Shown here: positions 37,637 through 45,354 of the stretch, piece after piece
Numbering within the stretch: the first letter of the stretch is position 1
Layout of the letters: each line of letters opens with the position of its first letter
Assembly: GCF_045865695.1 (NCBI RefSeq)
Contig: NZ_BAACAP010000210.1
Location: 18,602-82,601, forward strand
Length of the DNA: 64,000 nucleotides
Reading direction: 5' to 3'
Source: Scytonema sp045865695
GTDB lineage: Bacteria > Cyanobacteriota > Cyanobacteriia > Cyanobacteriales > Nostocaceae
The notes under the pieces: model-generated
Told to the model about the DNA's origin: nothing
Seen by the model: only the letters and a program-made list of their open reading frames with translations
The model's database searches: none
Position numbers and translations under genes: made by a program

Positions 37637-38500
37637 ATGGATATTGTAGATGAAATTTTCCCAAAAGGATGGTATTTGGGTAAACTGTGTGTAAGAGGAC
37701 ATAATTATAAAGACACTAGCTTTTCTCTGAGAAATAAGGGGGATATTTGTGTAGAGTGCAACTATATCTACCAGAAACGTTATAGGGAAAGCGACAAGGG
37801 AAGGGAGTTCAGAAGACGCTACGAAAAACTTATTGTTCAGAAGGCAAGAGCGGAAAAACTCCAACAGATAAGAGAAGAGGAAGAAAGAAAAAAAGCTGTA
37901 GCAGACGTAGTTCCACTCGGATATTTTTTGGGAAAAATCTGTATACACCAACACGATTACAAAAGTACGGGTTTTTCCCTTAGAAATAAATACGGTCATT
38001 GCATAGAGTGTCTCAGGATAACTAAACAGCGCTACAAAAAATCTGAAAAGGGAAAAGTAGCTCGAAAGCGTTACGATAAATCTCCAGTTGGTAAGGCAAA
38101 GTACGCTCGTTACAATCAGGGTAAAGGCAAAGAAGCTAAGAGGGCTTACGTAAGCAAAAACGTGGAGTGGAATCGAGAGCGATCGCGTCGTGGTACTGCT
38201 GTTCGTCGCGCTAAAAAAGTGGGTAATCCTTGCATTCCTTACAAGACTGAAGATGTGGCTTTGCTTAAGTTTAAATTTGAGCTTTGCTGTGCGTACTGTG
38301 GTAAGGCTACTCAGTGTCAATTGGATCATTTTGTGCCTGTTTGCAAGGGAGGAGCAGATTCTATTGATAACCTGATTCCTGCCTGCCCCTCTTGTAATCT
38401 CAGTAAAAACTCTCAAGATGCCTCGGCATGGTATCGTCAGCAGTCTTTCTTTACAGAAAGGCGATGGGAAAAAATCAAGGATCATGTGACAGGGCGTTAA
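37637..38500 (+). CDS. HNH endonuclease with duplicated zinc-ribbon N-terminus
   Basis: The 287-residue protein has two copies of a Cys/His module: LGKLCVRGHNYKDTSFSLR with CVEC, and LGKICIHQHDYKSTGFSLR with CIEC. A basic region follows and then a C-terminal HNH domain, CCAYCGKATQCQLDHFVPV with CPSCNLSKNS, whose zinc cysteines and catalytic His are intact. The module style is that of mobile or homing HNH nucleases of phages and cyanobacteria. It is on the opposite strand to the operon it interrupts. Its 3' hairpin terminator contains part of the broken ATPase gene. Confidence 0.85.
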   Translation: MDIVDEIFPKGWYLGKLCVRGHNYKDTSFSLRNKGDICVECNYIYQKRYRESDKGREFRRRYEKLIVQKARAEKLQQIREEEERKKAVADVVPLGYFLGKICIHQHDYKSTGFSLRNKYGHCIECLRITKQRYKKSEKGKVARKRYDKSPVGKAKYARYNQGKGKEAKRAYVSKNVEWNRERSRRGTAVRRAKKVGNPCIPYKTEDVALLKFKFELCCAYCGKATQCQLDHFVPVCKGGADSIDNLIPACPSCNLSKNSQDASAWYRQQSFFTERRWEKIKDHVTGR

Positions 38501-38520
38501 TAGTAATCTAGGTGGTTCAC

Positions 38521-38550
38521 AGGCGATTGCTTTACTGAAAGCAATCGCCT
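38521..38550 (+). terminator. Perfect hairpin at the HNH/ATPase junction
   Basis: aggcgattgcttt and aaagcaatcgcct are perfect 13-bp arms with loop actg, 20 bases after the HNH stop codon. One arm is also the codons Lys-Ala-Ile-Ala of the interrupted ATPase. There is no long T tract. Confidence 0.6.
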
Positions 38551-38728
38551 TAAGAGTCTGGGTTTTGCCACTCCCCGATGCTCCAATCAAAACTACATGA
38601 GCGTTGGGTAGAGAAGCTGGATTCCAGACAACATTATCCCCCAGAACTATTCCTGTTTTGATGTTGGATGATGCGGGTGTCTTTTTCCCTCCCGGTTGGA
38701 GAACTTGTGGTGGTAAAGGTTTAGCCAT
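38522..38728 (-). pseudogene. 5' fragment of a second HerA-type ATPase gene
   Basis: From ATG 38728 the frame reads MAKPLPPQVLQ, then GIVLGDNVVWNPASLPNAHV and VLIGASGSGKTQTLKAIA. It is parallel to the start of the intact ATPase (GILLGENVYWNPTSLANGHI, VIIGASGSGKTQTLKSIS). Homology ends after the Walker A helix at the hairpin 38521-38550, where the HNH segment begins. Its start overlaps the stop of the YdjM-like gene by eight bases, so this was the next gene of the operon. The remainder of the gene is not found on the far side of the HNH gene. Confidence 0.7.
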
Positions 38729-39770
38729 TTTTGGTAATGCTCTTGATTGATAATTGACCCGTTGCAAATTGATTTTTTGCTACTTGAATCACAAACCCAA
38801 GGGGGGCGGATTCTAGTTTGATGGATGAACCGCTCAGCCGGATAAAAGGGAACTGGTGGGGATCGGGGGTGAGTTTTATGTCTTCGGGGTCATCAATCGC
38901 AATTTCGCCAGTGACAAAAGTCAAGACCCCAGGACGGTAAAAGCGGTTTAAGGATGAGCCTAAGTTTTCGTCGTCTAAGGTGATAGATTCGACATTGGTG
39001 ATTGCCACTTGACCCACATCCGCTGTAATCTGCTCGATGATAATTTGACAGTCTGGTTCTTTGCCCGCTTTGTAAAGCTTACCGTCAGAAGATAGTACCA
39101 AAAACCCCTGACCGTAGGACCCGACGATGAGATATTCCCCCAGAACTTTGGCGCGATCGCTACTTAAAACTCCTTGAATACGGACGGTAATGAGATGTGT
39201 AGCTCCCGATTGGTTGTAAATTTGTTCGACTCCGGAAGGTGATGCGATCAAGCGATTAAATTGGTTGAGTAGTCCGCCATTGGAGTTAATGTTGAAACTT
39301 ATAAAAGCGATCAGAACCAGCATAACCAAGACACCATACTCAGCATTGCTAGAACTTGCAAGTCGCAGGTTTCTGTTACCCGGACACACGCAACGCACGC
39401 TCGATGGCCAAAACATTTCTATACCATTACGGGTAAATGCATCAGCAAACCAGCCAAAGAAGTAGCCGATGTTAATTGCATGAGCCAGTATCAGCCAGAA
39501 AGCACTATTTGGTAAAAAAAAGGTGAGACCGTAAGTGAGTGTTGCTACAACAGTGCTAGCGGCTAAGCTGTGAGTGCAACTTCGATGTGGAAATCGTCGT
39601 TCGAGATACTGACTCACGGGGAATAGCACCCGACCTGCAGGAGATGTGGAAATATCGACATCAGGAAGCAAACCTGCTGTAGCACCCACCATAAGAATAC
39701 TGGGATTGGCAGTTCCGAGTATCAGACTAGTCGCAGTACCGCTGATTAGTAAATGTGTCAGTCCCATCAT
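38721..39770 (-). CDS. YdjM-like membrane-bound metal-dependent hydrolase
   Basis: The N-terminal 150 residues fit the YdjM/DUF457 family: THLLISGTATSLILG, LLPDVDISTSPAGRVLFP, HRSCTHSLAASTVVATL and WFADAFTRNGIEMFWP, with the conserved His/Asp metal ligands and several membrane helices. A further helix (VLVMLVLIAFISFNI) is followed by about 190 residues of unknown beta-rich soluble domain (VITNVES and FIRLSGSSIKLESAPL). The C-terminal domain is an unusual addition to this family. It overlaps the preceding AAA gene by four bases (ATGA), so the two are translationally coupled. Confidence 0.75.
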   Translation of the reverse strand: MMGLTHLLISGTATSLILGTANPSILMVGATAGLLPDVDISTSPAGRVLFPVSQYLERRFPHRSCTHSLAASTVVATLTYGLTFFLPNSAFWLILAHAINIGYFFGWFADAFTRNGIEMFWPSSVRCVCPGNRNLRLASSSNAEYGVLVMLVLIAFISFNINSNGGLLNQFNRLIASPSGVEQIYNQSGATHLITVRIQGVLSSDRAKVLGEYLIVGSYGQGFLVLSSDGKLYKAGKEPDCQIIIEQITADVGQVAITNVESITLDDENLGSSLNRFYRPGVLTFVTGEIAIDDPEDIKLTPDPHQFPFIRLSGSSIKLESAPLGFVIQVAKNQFATGQLSIKSITKNG

Positions 39771-40798
39771 GATTGAATTCTCCTGCTCTCACGGGGGAGG
39801 TTGTACAGCATTCGAGATAGTCCCAAGAACACAGCAGCTGCAATTCCACCAAAGATATAGAGTGCTTGGTTATTAGTGCCAAGTCCAATGAAGCGCATCA
39901 CAACAAAGATGATTCCGGCTAGTAGAATCAGTGGGGTAATGTCAAAGTAGCGTCGGTGGTCAGCACCTTCGATTTCTAAACCAAGATATTCTTCATCGAT
40001 CGCACGCACGGCTAGCATGGGGTTTCCTCCAGCGCGTTCTTGCAACTTAGCTAAATCGTTGTGCTTGAGATGGATTCCCCTAGATAAGGCTGCCTGCTCC
40101 ATGATTTCACGAATGGCATATTCTGGCAGTGGCAACAGTTCGATCCTGGGCAGGCTAATAAATATGTCACTTCGCGGCGGGTCGGTTGCTAGTAGCAGCA
40201 TGGGAATCCCTTGGCGGCGCAATTGCTTGAGCCACATTCTAAATTTCAAATCGCAAGCCTGAGCGCCATCGATGACTAGAAATGCACTATTGGTGTCAAA
40301 GTAAGATGAGATCGCACGTTTTAATTGGTCGGCTGTTAAAGCTTTGCCTTCCAAACTTTGCGTATCGACTTCCAATTGCTGTGCAATTTCTAAAAGCATT
40401 TGTTTGGGCGTTGCTGGTTCGCAATAGGTGACGCTAAATTCCTCCTGTTTTAGTCGTTCGACCACAGCTGAAGCGAGAGTTGATTTTCCACTGCCTTCTT
40501 CACCAACTACAAGAATGGATGCATTTGCCTTTAAGGAAGCAACAATCCTTTGTAGTTCTTGAGTTCGGTAAAGACGCTCGTTTACCGAAGTTGTAAAAGA
40601 TGGTTCGGTAATTTGTGTCTCTACATTTTCCTCAAACTGGGGTGACGATTGCTCTGGTTTTGGTGAAGAGTCTTTAGACTCCTTGAGGGAACTACTACTT
40701 CTTCCTGAAAATATAAAAGTACTACCAAGAGTAAAGACTCCAGCACCAAGAGCGACAGAAGACCACGGTAAAAACAGAGTAGCAGTTGCAGACAACAT
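39767..40798 (-). CDS. Membrane-anchored AAA ATPase
   Basis: Two hydrophobic segments at the N-terminus (about residues 5-31) and two at the C-terminus (ITPLILLAGIIFVVMRF and ALYIFGGIAAAVFLGL) flank an AAA domain. Walker A is GEEGSGKST (99-107), Walker B is AFLVIDGAQ, and the end is GGNPMLAVRAIDEEYL. The ATPase is of the ExeA/TniB-like kind that acts as a switch for larger assemblies. Coupled by ATGA overlap to the YdjM-like gene and 17 bp downstream of the regulator gene. Function is inferred from the operon only. Confidence 0.75.
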   Translation of the reverse strand: MLSATATLFLPWSSVALGAGVFTLGSTFIFSGRSSSSLKESKDSSPKPEQSSPQFEENVETQITEPSFTTSVNERLYRTQELQRIVASLKANASILVVGEEGSGKSTLASAVVERLKQEEFSVTYCEPATPKQMLLEIAQQLEVDTQSLEGKALTADQLKRAISSYFDTNSAFLVIDGAQACDLKFRMWLKQLRRQGIPMLLLATDPPRSDIFISLPRIELLPLPEYAIREIMEQAALSRGIHLKHNDLAKLQERAGGNPMLAVRAIDEEYLGLEIEGADHRRYFDITPLILLAGIIFVVMRFIGLGTNNQALYIFGGIAAAVFLGLSRMLYNLPRESRRIQS

Positions 40799-40815
40799 TC
40801 CAATGAAGAACCAAA

Positions 40816-41607
40816 TTAAACGTTGTTTGAAGCGCCATTTGGAGAGGTCGATGGATTGCTGTTGGAATTGGGCAAACTTATCAAACCACTCAGCGCTCGG
40901 GATAAAAAATCATTCACATCATGTGCTGCGTTTCGAGCCTTTCTAGCGCGATCGCATTCAGCACGATGTTGCGCGAGCTGCTGTTTTTGTTCGGGGGTGA
41001 AGTTTTCAGTGGCTTCAAAAATAATCACCAATGATTCTTCAGCAACTATTTTGGCAAACGCACGTTCTTGGGCGCGTTTGTTAACTTCTTGGAGATCTTG
41101 AGCTTGTGTTTGCAATCCTTTTTGGACTTGGAGTTGCTCGACGGCACTTTGTTGGCTGGCTTCTGGAGAAATCTCAATCTGCTCTGACTCCAGAATAGTT
41201 AGCTGTTGTCCTGAGACTGAAGAAATGGCTTGCTCGGTGGATTGAGCTAGTGTGTTTGTTTGTGGTGGGTCTCCTTCTGTTACTGTCGCCTCTGGAATTT
41301 GGGGTTCTTCGGACTCAATTGCAGCTACATCTTCTGATGAAAGAATATCAATCATCTTCATATGTAGCCGGACAAAATCTTTAGTGTCGCCTCTTTTTTC
41401 CTTAAGAAAGTTCTCTAGTTCTTCCAGGAATTCCAGTTCTTCTAAAGTGATATATTTCTTTCCGTCCTCTGCAGTGAACGGTCTAATAGACAATTTTTTC
41501 AGCTTGTCATAGACGGACGACCGTGCGAGTTCAAACCTGGACACGAGTTCGGATACTAAAATTTTTTGATTATTTGGCTCTCTATCATTTTTTACGATTT
41601 TTAACAT
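40816..41607 (-). CDS. HTH regulator with acidic/Gln-rich middle (KfrA/MerR-like)
   Basis: Residues about 15-60 form an HTH (VSELVSRFELARSSVYDKL with KKLSIRPFTAEDGKKYITL) of the MerR/KfrA-like type. Residues 100-190 are Glu/Gln/Ser/Thr-rich and probably disordered. Residues 190-245 are a charged helix (AFAKIVAEESLVIIFEATEN). It is the first gene of the operon and the repeats at 41640-41677 lie just upstream, so autoregulation is likely. KfrA-type proteins are common on plasmids, which hints that the operon came from one. Confidence 0.7.
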   Translation of the reverse strand: MLKIVKNDREPNNQKILVSELVSRFELARSSVYDKLKKLSIRPFTAEDGKKYITLEELEFLEELENFLKEKRGDTKDFVRLHMKMIDILSSEDVAAIESEEPQIPEATVTEGDPPQTNTLAQSTEQAISSVSGQQLTILESEQIEISPEASQQSAVEQLQVQKGLQTQAQDLQEVNKRAQERAFAKIVAEESLVIIFEATENFTPEQKQQLAQHRAECDRARKARNAAHDVNDFLSRALSGLISLPNSNSNPSTSPNGASNNV

Positions 41608-41639
41608 AGTGTGTTCCTCCTAGTGAACTGCACAGTTAT

Positions 41640-41677
41640 TTGTCCGGCTGGACAATGCCAAATTCCGGCTGGACAAT
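41640..41677. promoter_or_regulatory. Direct-repeat operator in front of the ATPase operon
   Basis: tccggctggacaat occurs at 41643-41656 and again at 41664-41677, a 21-bp step of two helical turns. The first copy also forms the palindrome ttgtcc-ggct-ggacaa (41640-41655). Further half-sites are gtccaa (41701-41706) and tccggacaaac (41758-41768). They lie 33-160 bp upstream of the regulator start. Confidence 0.6.
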
Positions 41678-42168
41678 AACTAGATTCTCCTACTTGGGAT
41701 GTCCAATTCAAGAGTGAAATTACCGATTGTGATGATAAAATTTGAATGGATTTTTCATCCGGACAAACTATGCCTTACAGATAGAAATACTAATAAAAAA
41801 CAATCTTCTTATTCTTCTCTTTAAATAGATAAAACGTCCATTGTCTACAAATCCGTGTTTATACGATGTGAAATATATTGTGAAGTTTCATCAAGCCAAA
41901 TTTTCTGTTAGCGATTTTTAATCATTTAAACCTATTAAGAATTGTTTCGTGGTTTGAGAATTGAAGGCAGAGGGCAGAAGTACGATACGGCTGTCTTCCG
42001 AAGCAAGGGAGCGATCGCATGACGGCGCTTTTCGTTACTATCGCAAGAGACGCGATCGCTCTTGGGTAGTTATTTCTGGATTCAATGGAAAAACCCCAGC
42101 TATCAAAAGCCAGGGAGAAAATGAAAACCCCACGCTGTCGATTAAAGTTTGAAGCGAATTCACTCTTC
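41678..42168. other. Spacer upstream of the ATPase operon
   Basis: No supported gene. It holds two more operator-like half-sites, an AT-rich probable promoter region, a short ggcagag-type heptamer tract (about 41966-41980) and several gcgatcgc motifs. An 88-codon minus-strand frame (41922-42188) has no recognisable product. Confidence 0.5.
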
Positions 42169-42339
42169 TTAACTAGCACTAAAAGCAACCAGAACTAAAG
42201 TAGCGACTAGTAATGTCGCAAACACGCCTTGGATAACATATTGACGCTGTTCCCAAATTGCAGGATATTCAGCAAACTGAATTTTTGTCTCGGTTGGATA
42301 GTTGTTGAGGACGCCGTCTTCGTTAACAGTGGTGTACAT
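42169..42339 (-). CDS. psb34: Psb34-like (Ssl1498-family) small photosystem protein
   Basis: This is a 56-residue protein. The N-terminus MYTTVNEDGVLNNYPTETKI matches the pattern (Y-T-x-E-G-x-LNN-x-x-x-E) of the Ssl1498/Psb34 family. One membrane helix follows (VIQGVFATLLVATLVLVAF). Psb34 is known to bind photosystem II assembly intermediates and is related to high-light-inducible proteins. aaggaaac stands before the ATG. It lies isolated between the mobile-type operon and the oxidoreductase cluster, and may be a second copy beside a conserved one elsewhere. The match is from memory of the family, not an alignment. Confidence 0.7.
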   Translation of the reverse strand: MYTTVNEDGVLNNYPTETKIQFAEYPAIWEQRQYVIQGVFATLLVATLVLVAFSAS

Positions 42340-42577
42340 AGCTTGTTTCCTTATTTATTAATTTATGTAAATAAATATAACGTTATTGTTACAAAATCCC
42401 AAGAGTGCTTGACGTAGAAAAATAAATAGTATCCATAAGAGGAGCTAATCTGTGGGTTGAAAGAAATACGATGCTGTCAGGTGGTGGAGTGTGAAGGCCC
42501 TGCACCCAACTGGCTACAGCCTGCGCTTCGCTTTGTTCGTTCCTCGCTTCGCGTCGCAAACCGCTTTAGGTCGTGTG

Positions 42578-42711
42578 GCTCCAGATGGCTTCGATGCAGT
42601 CATCGACACGGTGGGTCACGGCTACGTCAATTTGGCGGTCGCTTTGCACTGATTGGTGAAACTTCCGACGGTACGCACGAGTTTTACCAACAGCGAGCTG
42701 AGATTACTAAG
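42578..42711 (+). pseudogene. Zinc-type dehydrogenase (MDR) relic
   Basis: One frame reads APDGFDAVIDTVGHGYVNLA and a second, shifted frame reads GGRFALIGETSDGTHEFYQQ. Together they are the Rossmann-domain middle of an MDR alcohol dehydrogenase with a frameshift or deletion between them. The upstream 100 bp are simple gcttcg-type repeats. Only this core survives. Confidence 0.5.
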
Positions 42712-42827
42712 CACAAGCAAATCTGCAAAGGATTTGAGTGGTGTGGTTTGATACTAGACTCCGAACGCAACCAACAGACTATCTTATCTGGTTTGAGCAT
42801 TTGTAATTGCAGGTTGCAATAGCTAAC

Positions 42828-42900
42828 ACCATAAGAATCTGATAAATCGTTGTAAGAATCTGAAAGAAGTTGAGGTTGGAACTCATTACACTTCAGATAG
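42828..42900 (+). promoter_or_regulatory. AraC-type promoter module, copy A
   Basis: taagaatctga at 42832-42842 and again at 42853-42863 (21-bp step). After a further 20 bp comes ggaactcattacacttcaga with a -10-like ttacact. It precedes the metallo-beta-lactamase-fold gene at 43092. Short AraC-gene traces (caggtt, gctaacacc) stand just before it. Related copies are at 50501-50580, 50744-50812, 53189-53262 and 56917-56990. Confidence 0.7.
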
Positions 42901-43091
42901 ATAGGATATGGTAGGAAACTTCAGTAATACAGCAGTTTTCAATTGAATAAAGTACAGATACATCCGCTACAGGCTGCGGTTCCATAACTTTATTTATGTA
43001 TGACACCCAATTGAAAACCGCCATAAATCACTGTAGCTTCCTAATCCCTTTCATTCAACTTTTGATTAAAAGATTCTAGGATACATCCATT

Positions 43092-44069
43092 ATGTTTTTT
43101 AGAACAACTTTAGCTGTTATAACCACAGTAGTGATTATTACAACTTCGTGTATTTCTACGTGGATGGCTGCAGATAAAACTGTAAAAGCTCAAGTACCAG
43201 GTGTCTACTCTTTTAGGTTAGGCGAAATTACGATTACGGCACTTAGTGATGGTACAGTACCGCAAGATCTGAATAAAGTTCTAACTAATACTAATCTAAA
43301 ATCGACAGAGATTGAGTCTCTCCTTCAGAGGGACTTTCTTACAAACCCTGTTGAAGCTTCAATCAATGCATTTCTGATTGATACCGGAGATAAACAGGTG
43401 TTGGTCGATACTGGGGTAGGACAGCTATTCGGACCAAAGCTAGGTGGCAAGCTGCAAGCGTCCTTGAAAGCATCGGGTTATACACCAGGTGAAATCGACA
43501 CGATTCTCCTTACCCATATCCATGCCGATCATAGCGGCGGTCTAATCGAAAATGGGCAATTGATGTTTCCTACTGCCACAGTTTACGTTGGCAAACCGGA
43601 TGTCGATTTCTGGCTCGATCCCGCGAATGCGGCGAATGCAGAGCGGTTGCGTATCGATCGCAAAAATTTTGATGACGCGGTTAAAACGGTCAAACCCTAT
43701 ATTGATGCAGGCAAACTTAAAACGTTTTCTGGCCAAACAACTATCTTACCAGGAATTACTGCACTTCCCACGCCGGGACACACACCAGGACACAGCTTTT
43801 ATTTAGTTGAAAGCGGGGGCGAGAGCATTGAATTTTGTGGCGATATTATTCACTTTGCCTCGATTCAATTTCCGAATCCTAAAATCCCAGTTATCTACGA
43901 TGTCAATCCCAATGCCGCCGTAGAGCAACGGGAGAAACAGTTTGCTCGTGTAGAAAAATCGCGACACCTAATTGCTACTGCACATTTACCCTTTCCAGGA
44001 GTGGGTCACATCCGTGCAGACAAGCCCGGTTATACCTGGGTGCCTATAGATTATCGCTGGCGCGATTAA
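43092..44069 (+). CDS. Secreted metallo-beta-lactamase-fold hydrolase
   Basis: A signal peptide or anchor (LAVITTVVIITTSCISTWMA) precedes an MBL-fold domain. The zinc motif THIHADHSGG has His142, His144, Asp146 and His147, and later ligands lie in PTPGHTPGHSFYL and FCGDIIHFAS. The style (VDTGVGQLFGPKLGGKL) is that of periplasmic MBL hydrolases related to AHL lactonases and quorum-quenching enzymes. A substrate cannot be assigned. It is the first gene after promoter copy A. Fragments of a close paralogue lie inverted at 50319-50482. Confidence 0.88.
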   Translation: MFFRTTLAVITTVVIITTSCISTWMAADKTVKAQVPGVYSFRLGEITITALSDGTVPQDLNKVLTNTNLKSTEIESLLQRDFLTNPVEASINAFLIDTGDKQVLVDTGVGQLFGPKLGGKLQASLKASGYTPGEIDTILLTHIHADHSGGLIENGQLMFPTATVYVGKPDVDFWLDPANAANAERLRIDRKNFDDAVKTVKPYIDAGKLKTFSGQTTILPGITALPTPGHTPGHSFYLVESGGESIEFCGDIIHFASIQFPNPKIPVIYDVNPNAAVEQREKQFARVEKSRHLIATAHLPFPGVGHIRADKPGYTWVPIDYRWRD

Positions 44070-44094
44070 AGAAATTAAAGGTTTGAACTTATTA

Positions 44095-44346
44095 AAGACT
44101 TCTAAATAAAAAATAACCAACTTTCTCTTGTGGTACGGGCTTCTAGCCCGTCACTAATAAAGAACGGGCGAGGACGCTCCGCAGTCGCCTCAACTCTTGG
44201 AACCCTCGCACGGTGAGCCAGCGCTGCAGGAGCGTTTCCCGAACTCACAGCGACTGGCGAACCCCGTTCGCGTAGCGTCTCCGATAGGAGATAGGGGCGC
44301 TGCTCTGGGTCCCACAAGATGAAGAATTTATTTCTTGGACATCCCT
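44095..44346. mobile_element. MITE-like element, copy 2, with nested insertion
   Basis: Both ends match the element at 26790-26913 (ataaccaactttctcttgtg at the left, tttatttcttggacatccct at the right). The middle is replaced by about 130 bp of another repeat, rich in gcgtctcc and gttcgcgtagcg, that interrupts the inner palindrome. Non-coding; it fills the spacer after the MBL gene. Confidence 0.7.
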
Positions 44347-44382
44347 TAGCTCAAGTTAGATAAAACAAGGAGTAAAGCCTCT

Positions 44383-44607
44383 ATGACTACAACAGGATCT
44401 TTTGCGGATTTGGTTATACAGTTTGGTGATGTTAGAGGAATCACAAGTCTTCCTGATGACCGAGGAGGAGTAGAGATTACCATCGCAAATCAAGGTGAAG
44501 AGCGTGTCGAGGGTCGTTTCGGTGTCAATCTCTATGGATATGTAGTTCAAAATGCTTTGTTGCCAACAGACAGCTTGAACGTGTTAAATGCAGCTAGTAT
44601 TATGTAA
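44383..44607 (+). CDS. Small protein of unknown function
   Basis: The 74-residue product begins MTTTGSFADLVIQFGDVRGI and contains a beta-strand-rich, Ig-like stretch (VEITIANQGEERVEGRFGVN). A good ribosome-binding site, aaggag, lies about 11 bases upstream. It may be a truncated N-terminus of a longer adhesin-like protein, since the stop comes soon after one predicted strand set. I do not recognise a family. It ends 18 bp before the DJ-1 gene. Confidence 0.45.
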   Translation: MTTTGSFADLVIQFGDVRGITSLPDDRGGVEITIANQGEERVEGRFGVNLYGYVVQNALLPTDSLNVLNAASIM

Positions 44608-44625
44608 CGAATCTTTTTTGAACAA

Positions 44626-45354
44626 ATGAGTCACATCTCAGAAGAAATTCACCTCCATATTGGTGCTATTATCTTTCCAAGTCTAGATCAGACTGACTTT
44701 ACTGCTCCATTTGAAGTTCTTTCACGGCTACCTAATTCTACTTTCCATATTCTTTGGAAAGAGAAGATGCCCGTGAAGGATGTCAAAGGATTAATTTTGA
44801 CACCAGAGAAAACGCTCTTTGAGTCACCGCCGCTCGACCTTCTTCTTGTACCTGGTGGCTACGGACAAGAGGCATTGATGGAAGATGAGACTATCCTTTC
44901 CTTCATTCAAGAGCAAGCAGTGAATGCAAAATACGTGTTTTCAGTCTGCACTGGAGCATTGATCTGCGGAGCGGCTGGTCTACTCAAAGGTATTCGGACC
45001 ACAACGCATTGGTCAGCCTTTCATCTTCTGGAGTATTTTGGTGCGATTCCCGTTGATGAACGGGTGGTTATTGATGGCAAGTTTGTCAGTGCTGCAGGTG
45101 TCACTGCTGGAATTGACGGAGCTTTGCGCGTTGCTGCACTCCTACGCGGCGACAGAGTGGCTCAGGAGATTCAACTGCAAATTCAATATGCGCCTGAACC
45201 ACCGTTTAACAGTGGTACGCCAGCAAGTGCGCCACCTGAGATTTTAGAAGCTGCCCGTGCGGCAAGTCGAGAGATTACAGAAGCTCGGTTGACGACTGCC
45301 AAACGCATTGCCACAAGGTTAGGAGTTAGTAGTAGTTCATCGCATAAGTTCTAA
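44626..45354 (+). CDS. DJ-1/PfpI-family protein, isonitrile-hydratase-like
   Basis: This 242-residue DJ-1/PfpI protein closely follows the Pseudomonas isonitrile hydratase (InhA) pattern. Asp24 lies in DQTDFTAPFEVL, Cys108 in SVCTGALICGAAGLLKG, followed by RTTTHWSAFHLL, AAGVTAGIDGALRVAA and LQIQYAPEPPFNSGTPASAP. In InhA, as I recall, Asp17 and Cys101 are essential; both are here, shifted by the same seven residues. The reaction would be hydration of an isonitrile to an N-formamide. General DJ-1 chaperone or other hydrolase activity remains possible. Confidence 0.85.
   Translation: MSHISEEIHLHIGAIIFPSLDQTDFTAPFEVLSRLPNSTFHILWKEKMPVKDVKGLILTPEKTLFESPPLDLLLVPGGYGQEALMEDETILSFIQEQAVNAKYVFSVCTGALICGAAGLLKGIRTTTHWSAFHLLEYFGAIPVDERVVIDGKFVSAAGVTAGIDGALRVAALLRGDRVAQEIQLQIQYAPEPPFNSGTPASAPPEILEAARAASREITEARLTTAKRIATRLGVSSSSSHKF

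Noticed and set aside
37575..38500. HEARO RNA with an IsrB-type nuclease
   Set aside because: The HNH protein is small, with zinc ribbons and no RuvC or bridge-helix region, so it is not IsrB-like.
37562..38767. A 401-codon minus-strand frame running from the ATPase fragment through the HNH gene
   Set aside because: Only the first 65 codons resemble an ATPase. The rest is the reverse strand of the HNH gene, low in complexity and without any motif, so I called the fragment a pseudogene and kept the HNH gene.
41922..42188. An 88-codon minus-strand frame overlapping the end of the Psb34-like gene
   Set aside because: No ribosome-binding site and no similarity; it crosses a heptamer tract.
42457..42822. 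A 121-codon plus-strand frame
   Set aside because: It mixes simple repeats with one shifted piece of a dehydrogenase and does not form a protein; only the relic core was kept.
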